Under the pieces are notes generated by a model. That model did not search any database and was not told the origin of the DNA. It saw only the letters and a program-made list of their open reading frames with translations. From Entamoeba invadens IP1 (taxonomy: Eukaryota; Evosea; Mastigamoebida; Endamoebidae): DNA of 64,000 nucleotides. Where the stretch lies: assembly GCF_000330505.1 (NCBI RefSeq), contig NW_004440189.1, positions 660,654 to 724,653 of the forward strand, in the 5' to 3' direction. Positions 61,601-64,000 of this stretch are shown piece after piece. Each line of letters starts with the position of its first letter. The first letter of the stretch is position 1. Made by a program: the position numbers and the translations under genes.

Positions 61601-64000
61601 TTTATATACTTCGAAGTGAAGATTGGTATATGCACTTATTGATGACACCGTTGGGTATCAGTACATGTGCATTACTTACACAAGTTAGTGTCACTACAAA
61701 GAAGACTGAATACTGTAAGTGTCTTGTTGGCGTCGTCTTCTTCTTGGCGCCATATGTCAGTAACATTGATATATACTCCACTGTAAAAAATGTTGGGATC
61801 TTAGCAACACGAGTTGGTGAGGAGAAAGGTGCCATTGAAATGTTTAAGTGGCTGATAGAAATGTATTACAAAGAAGAGAAATACAACGAGTTTTTATATA
61901 CCGTTGCTATGTTGGCTGATATCTACATCTCCATTGGATTATATGATAGTGCGTATCAACTCCTTTCACTCAAGTTTGTACCAGTTAAACAATTGAATGA
62001 CTCGAATATTTCTGCCCTTCCATTGTACCACCAAAATATGCAACACCTTGCGGAGATATTCTTGAGCGTTGGCGATGATATGCATGTTACTAAGACTCTC
62101 GAATTCTTTAAGAAGATCAACGTCCCAAGACCCAAAGAAGTTGAACTACAAGTGATGATTGCAGATATGTACTCTCGTCGTGGGTGGTGTGAAGACTGCC
62201 TCAAAGCATTGAGCGGAATACAAATAAGCGAGTTTGGAATAGCAGATAGGACACACCGAACTGAAATTGGCGTGAATGTGTGTAAAATCATAGCTACATG
62301 TTATAGAAAGAATGGACAGTTTCATCGCGCGATGTCGTTGATTGACTACGCACTCAATTTATGTGAAAGTAACGACTACAGGCTTGTTGGGTCACTCTTT
62401 TTCTTTAGAGGGCAATTGCTGAACGATGTCTTAAGTAACACTGTTCAAACGTACCCAAGCGTTTTACGAGATGACGAAGGCGTTGACCCGTTTTTGAACT
62501 TCTTTTTTGAAGAGGGAGGGAAGCGTGTGAAAGATGAGAAGGTGATGTTTGAAGGTGAGTGGCAAGTAGTGCAAGAAGCGTTGTATTCCTTTGGGAAATC
62601 ATTAGATATATTTACGATGTTAGTTGACGAAGGCAATTTGGCAATCACTCGAATGATGCTTGCTCAGACTAGAACATTGTATTTACTTCGAACTCCAGAC
62701 TATTCGGAAGGATATTCATTCTTATCGACGGCGAAATTGGACTATTTTGAGGGGACTCATTTCATTAAAAGATGGGCAGATATTTTGAAGATCAAAACGA
62801 CGACAACGAAACCTACAAATTTTGTCATTGATATTGAAGACGCCCGGAAGTTTGCGTACGATGCAATGAAAGCGTTCACACAAGTCTTTGATATTTGGAA
62901 TATCATACCGTCGTATATCACAATGGCTGAAGTCCAATTCTTGAGAGAAAAACGACAAGAGTCGTACGCCCATTTGCAACTTGCGGTGCAAACCCTTTAC
63001 GCGTTGGTCTTTGATGGGTCTCGAGATGTTGGACCGAACGTCCCGACAAATTACATTGATGATTTGTTTGAGATGGTTGCAAGAATCGTGAGACTTATGA
63101 TCCTCTTTGGAAAGGATACAATCAACTCGAATTTTGTGATCATAGACACATACTTGATGTTACAGAACGCAAGAATGAGAGCAGGAAGAAGGAAAAATGA
63201 GTTCACTGATTTCACAACAGAGTCACATTCATTGATGACAGAGACTATTTCAAAGAAAGATTTGAAGTTGGAAATGGTGTCTGAGAAGGACTTGTTAATG
63301 GAGTTATTGATACGAATGAGTAAGAAGGTAGATAAGAGGGTTGGTTCATATGAGGCTCATGCGACGGAGGCGTTTGCCCTCTTTTCGCAACTTTTGTATT
63401 CCAAAATCGTTTCCATCAAGTTGAACATCACACGATACGCAAATTCACAAATCACGAAGAGTGCGTTGCTTGAAGCTAACAAACAACTGACAAAGAACAT
63501 GTTGGAGATGGTCAAAAATACGCACTTTTTGTACTCGTTTGAACTTCCCCCACTCGGAATCACTCGACAGATTAAACCCAAGTCCGAGATACTTCCAATC
63601 TTCTCGCAACAAACAACAGCGCAACCCGTTTCGCTAATGTCGTCGACAATGCAATTTAAGTCGATGCATCTCTTTATGATACTTCAAGTCTTGGGATCGA
63701 TTGTGTTCTACCATTCATCTGGAGAAATGTGTGTTTGTCAGTTTGGCGTGTTGTCACCAATACAAACAACGATCACAATGGTTGGTATTAAAATAGCAAC
63801 AAGCATGAATGACAATGGGTATGGGTTGTACGTCATTTCACCAAGCATCACCGTTTCACAGTTACTCGTTTTCTTGTCCCAGAATGCAGATACCGATAAA
63901 AAGTCGCGCAAGACGTCATTTGGGTCACTGAAAGTGGGGAAAGGGCAGTGCAAATTTATAGACACGGACATTATGTTCCAAAAGGAAGTCGACAAGATGC
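58654..64000 (+). CDS. Very large protein with repeated WDxDF motifs, 3' end beyond the window
   Basis: One frame runs from the ATG at 58654 to the window end, at least 1782 residues. The first ~370 and ~630-660 residues hold about ten short copies of a W-D/E/G-x-D/A/E-F motif in acidic context: SWDDDF, DWDAAF, DWDADF, SWDVDF, NWDDDF, DWENDF, DWGDDF, KWDDAF, SWDAEF, DWDKEF. They are separated by disordered Lys/Ser/Thr/Gln-rich linkers. The remainder is helical, with blocks like VFYQAFVVFKIVGDKSKAFQ and FKARVAFVLGVLFNHFEDYG that have a TPR-like look. No known family is recognised. The repeated WxxF/DxF words resemble short linear motifs that dock on partner domains (as in endocytic adaptors or septation-network scaffolds). 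This is inference. Confidence 0.8.
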   Translation, partial: MSRPNTGFQQMADSWDDDFITPNQNPPKATTTQQQTTTQVDDWDAAFDFQDPTTNVKQNQKQSEKVPPKTSLKNNVKQLPTHNGALLTNKTEDWDADFGLPNTLNSSNQKSPKSPSQGKSVAQHADSWDVDFNLTDINPSTNDGKNSKSPLLAKQEGKGKLQPKTPIQETKEENWDDDFTVQPITQKDTQPQHKEASESQQTGSILSSLTVANLNQKPDDWENDFGGFETAEPKRKVLDMKVKSKTNKKKRRTLTKDTPKKGEGLTKSAIPSLKFSTRAEEKKDEDDWGDDFTLSPRKTEEKHEEEGLLEKKTPRKSKRKTIKKSPREKWDDAFSAMNKEGESWDAEFGDATAKKQVPQMSPMKEQFPVLKMAKEILEHFPDITLTFYQDMEFDTYEELCEENKGNVENPTTSMILKFWKEACEFAKNGDFDEAANKFLPIVSECIQPSLPVSDLFKLRVFYQAFVVFKIVGDKSKAFQMLELAFTMYSTILDPPNDACFSRLSAKLNCDVLEAFKDDQFMAKVNKLFDAINGFLFPLHPFTAPPHYVYPWRIVGELIAQLSYELAFHRCLFEGITDVLFEKVKAISAMFPSQKTLDYMKKYNQQVELQRVEAAEKEKENMKNKVITVKNSPAKTDTNKESKTATVDVGDDEDWDKEFGFDQPPQTEKKVMTFFSSFKEEIMDENPPEECRLVEIVNNQNVVEVGLPSPFDVFDKKMNVKMKERDLMQFMNKTMDDIKEKTCWEIMNLPLDNNINDRVMDKITKKKDVKVMITASFRFCMYLQQQKKVFDEYLPAFGFIECELFRMYFDLNTISTIEILQIVNICYSLGEAQTKTVATNCFTGNGMLIYQIMMRGYDFHLRTSKCVRGNWSDDEYLEFIDKEAETIDLKSFDPLTNIYTSWVLCDAILLELGYSPVTFTKLAGEDRAFDADRKYLNGCLEKLKEVYPKMETNFFKARVAFVLGVLFNHFEDYGNAESTLFDAFYILRSEDWYMHLLMTPLGISTCALLTQVSVTTKKTEYCKCLVGVVFFLAPYVSNIDIYSTVKNVGILATRVGEEKGAIEMFKWLIEMYYKEEKYNEFLYTVAMLADIYISIGLYDSAYQLLSLKFVPVKQLNDSNISALPLYHQNMQHLAEIFLSVGDDMHVTKTLEFFKKINVPRPKEVELQVMIADMYSRRGWCEDCLKALSGIQISEFGIADRTHRTEIGVNVCKIIATCYRKNGQFHRAMSLIDYALNLCESNDYRLVGSLFFFRGQLLNDVLSNTVQTYPSVLRDDEGVDPFLNFFFEEGGKRVKDEKVMFEGEWQVVQEALYSFGKSLDIFTMLVDEGNLAITRMMLAQTRTLYLLRTPDYSEGYSFLSTAKLDYFEGTHFIKRWADILKIKTTTTKPTNFVIDIEDARKFAYDAMKAFTQVFDIWNIIPSYITMAEVQFLREKRQESYAHLQLAVQTLYALVFDGSRDVGPNVPTNYIDDLFEMVARIVRLMILFGKDTINSNFVIIDTYLMLQNARMRAGRRKNEFTDFTTESHSLMTETISKKDLKLEMVSEKDLLMELLIRMSKKVDKRVGSYEAHATEAFALFSQLLYSKIVSIKLNITRYANSQITKSALLEANKQLTKNMLEMVKNTHFLYSFELPPLGITRQIKPKSEILPIFSQQTTAQPVSLMSSTMQFKSMHLFMILQVLGSIVFYHSSGEMCVCQFGVLSPIQTTITMVGIKIATSMNDNGYGLYVISPSITVSQLLVFLSQNADTDKKSRKTSFGSLKVGKGQCKFIDTDIMFQKEVDKM

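Noticed and set aside
1..64000. Search for CRISPR arrays, rRNA, tRNA genes and bacterial operon features
   Set aside because: None seen. The gene structure is eukaryotic with spliceosomal introns, and no convincing tRNA or rRNA sequence was recognised by eye.

Overview
This window is a eukaryotic, AT-rich, gene-dense contig that looks like Entamoeba. The reasons are: short intergenic spacers; mostly intronless genes with a few very short introns (37-126 bp) that usually start GTTTG; GAAC-type elements and TATA-like AT stretches just upstream of starts; and Entamoeba-type families (GH25 lysozyme, saposin-like protein with a long coiled coil, F-box-like/leucine-rich proteins, many small-GTPase regulators). 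TA-flanked Tc1/mariner-like inverted-repeat elements are known to be common in E. invadens and E. moshkovskii, so E. invadens is plausible, but the species cannot be fixed from this sequence. Two runs of exactly 100 N (29819-29918, 53609-53708) are scaffold gaps.

Layout. 1-1505: 5' part of a secreted or surface protein (minus). 2.5-6.3 kb: RAD51, a PIG-W/GWT1 GPI acyltransferase, and a PP2A-type phosphatase rebuilt from three exons. 7.0-13.6 kb: GH25 lysozyme, a VPS9-domain Rab5-type GEF, a RAD54 helicase and an N2227-type methyltransferase. 13.9-15.0 kb: a small unknown ORF and a Rab6-like GTPase rebuilt from four exons. 15.37-16.54 kb: a transposon-like element with 302-bp terminal inverted repeats. 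16.7-22.3 kb: a secreted coiled-coil/saposin protein and a RasGEF. 23-36 kb: a sparse, AT-rich, mobile-element-rich zone with two paralogous unknown proteins, an F-box-like protein, two further inverted-repeat elements, a gene cut by a gap, and an intact gene that looks like a domesticated pogo-type transposase with a decayed catalytic triad. 36-45.3 kb: Serinc, an LRR protein, a disordered protein, UTP25, a coiled-coil protein and GET3 (two exons). 46-53.3 kb: a glycerophosphodiesterase, a tetraspanin-like protein, a RhoGAP-fold protein, an atypical Ras-like GTPase and an MFS transporter. 55-58.2 kb: an unknown protein, an HMG-box protein, an RNase-kappa-like membrane protein and a free-standing GNL3/Grn1-type domain. 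58654-end: a very large protein (at least 1782 residues) with about ten W-D-x-D-F repeats, running off the window.

Themes. Recombination (RAD51 and RAD54 within about 6.5 kb of each other), small-GTPase control (VPS9 GEF, Rab6-like, RasGEF, RhoGAP, atypical GTPase) and membrane traffic or GPI/lipid work (PIG-W, Serinc, GDPD, tetraspanin, GET3) dominate. Thirteen introns were inferred by eye in nine genes; in every case the spliced reading frame closes to a multiple of three and restores family motifs. The most unusual observations are the domesticated transposase, the TA-flanked inverted-repeat elements, a 14-bp palindrome TGTTATRTATAACA in four intergenic positions upstream of genes, the WDxDF repeat protein, the unknown paralogue pair, and a RhoGAP and a GTPase that both lack key catalytic residues and sit tail to tail.
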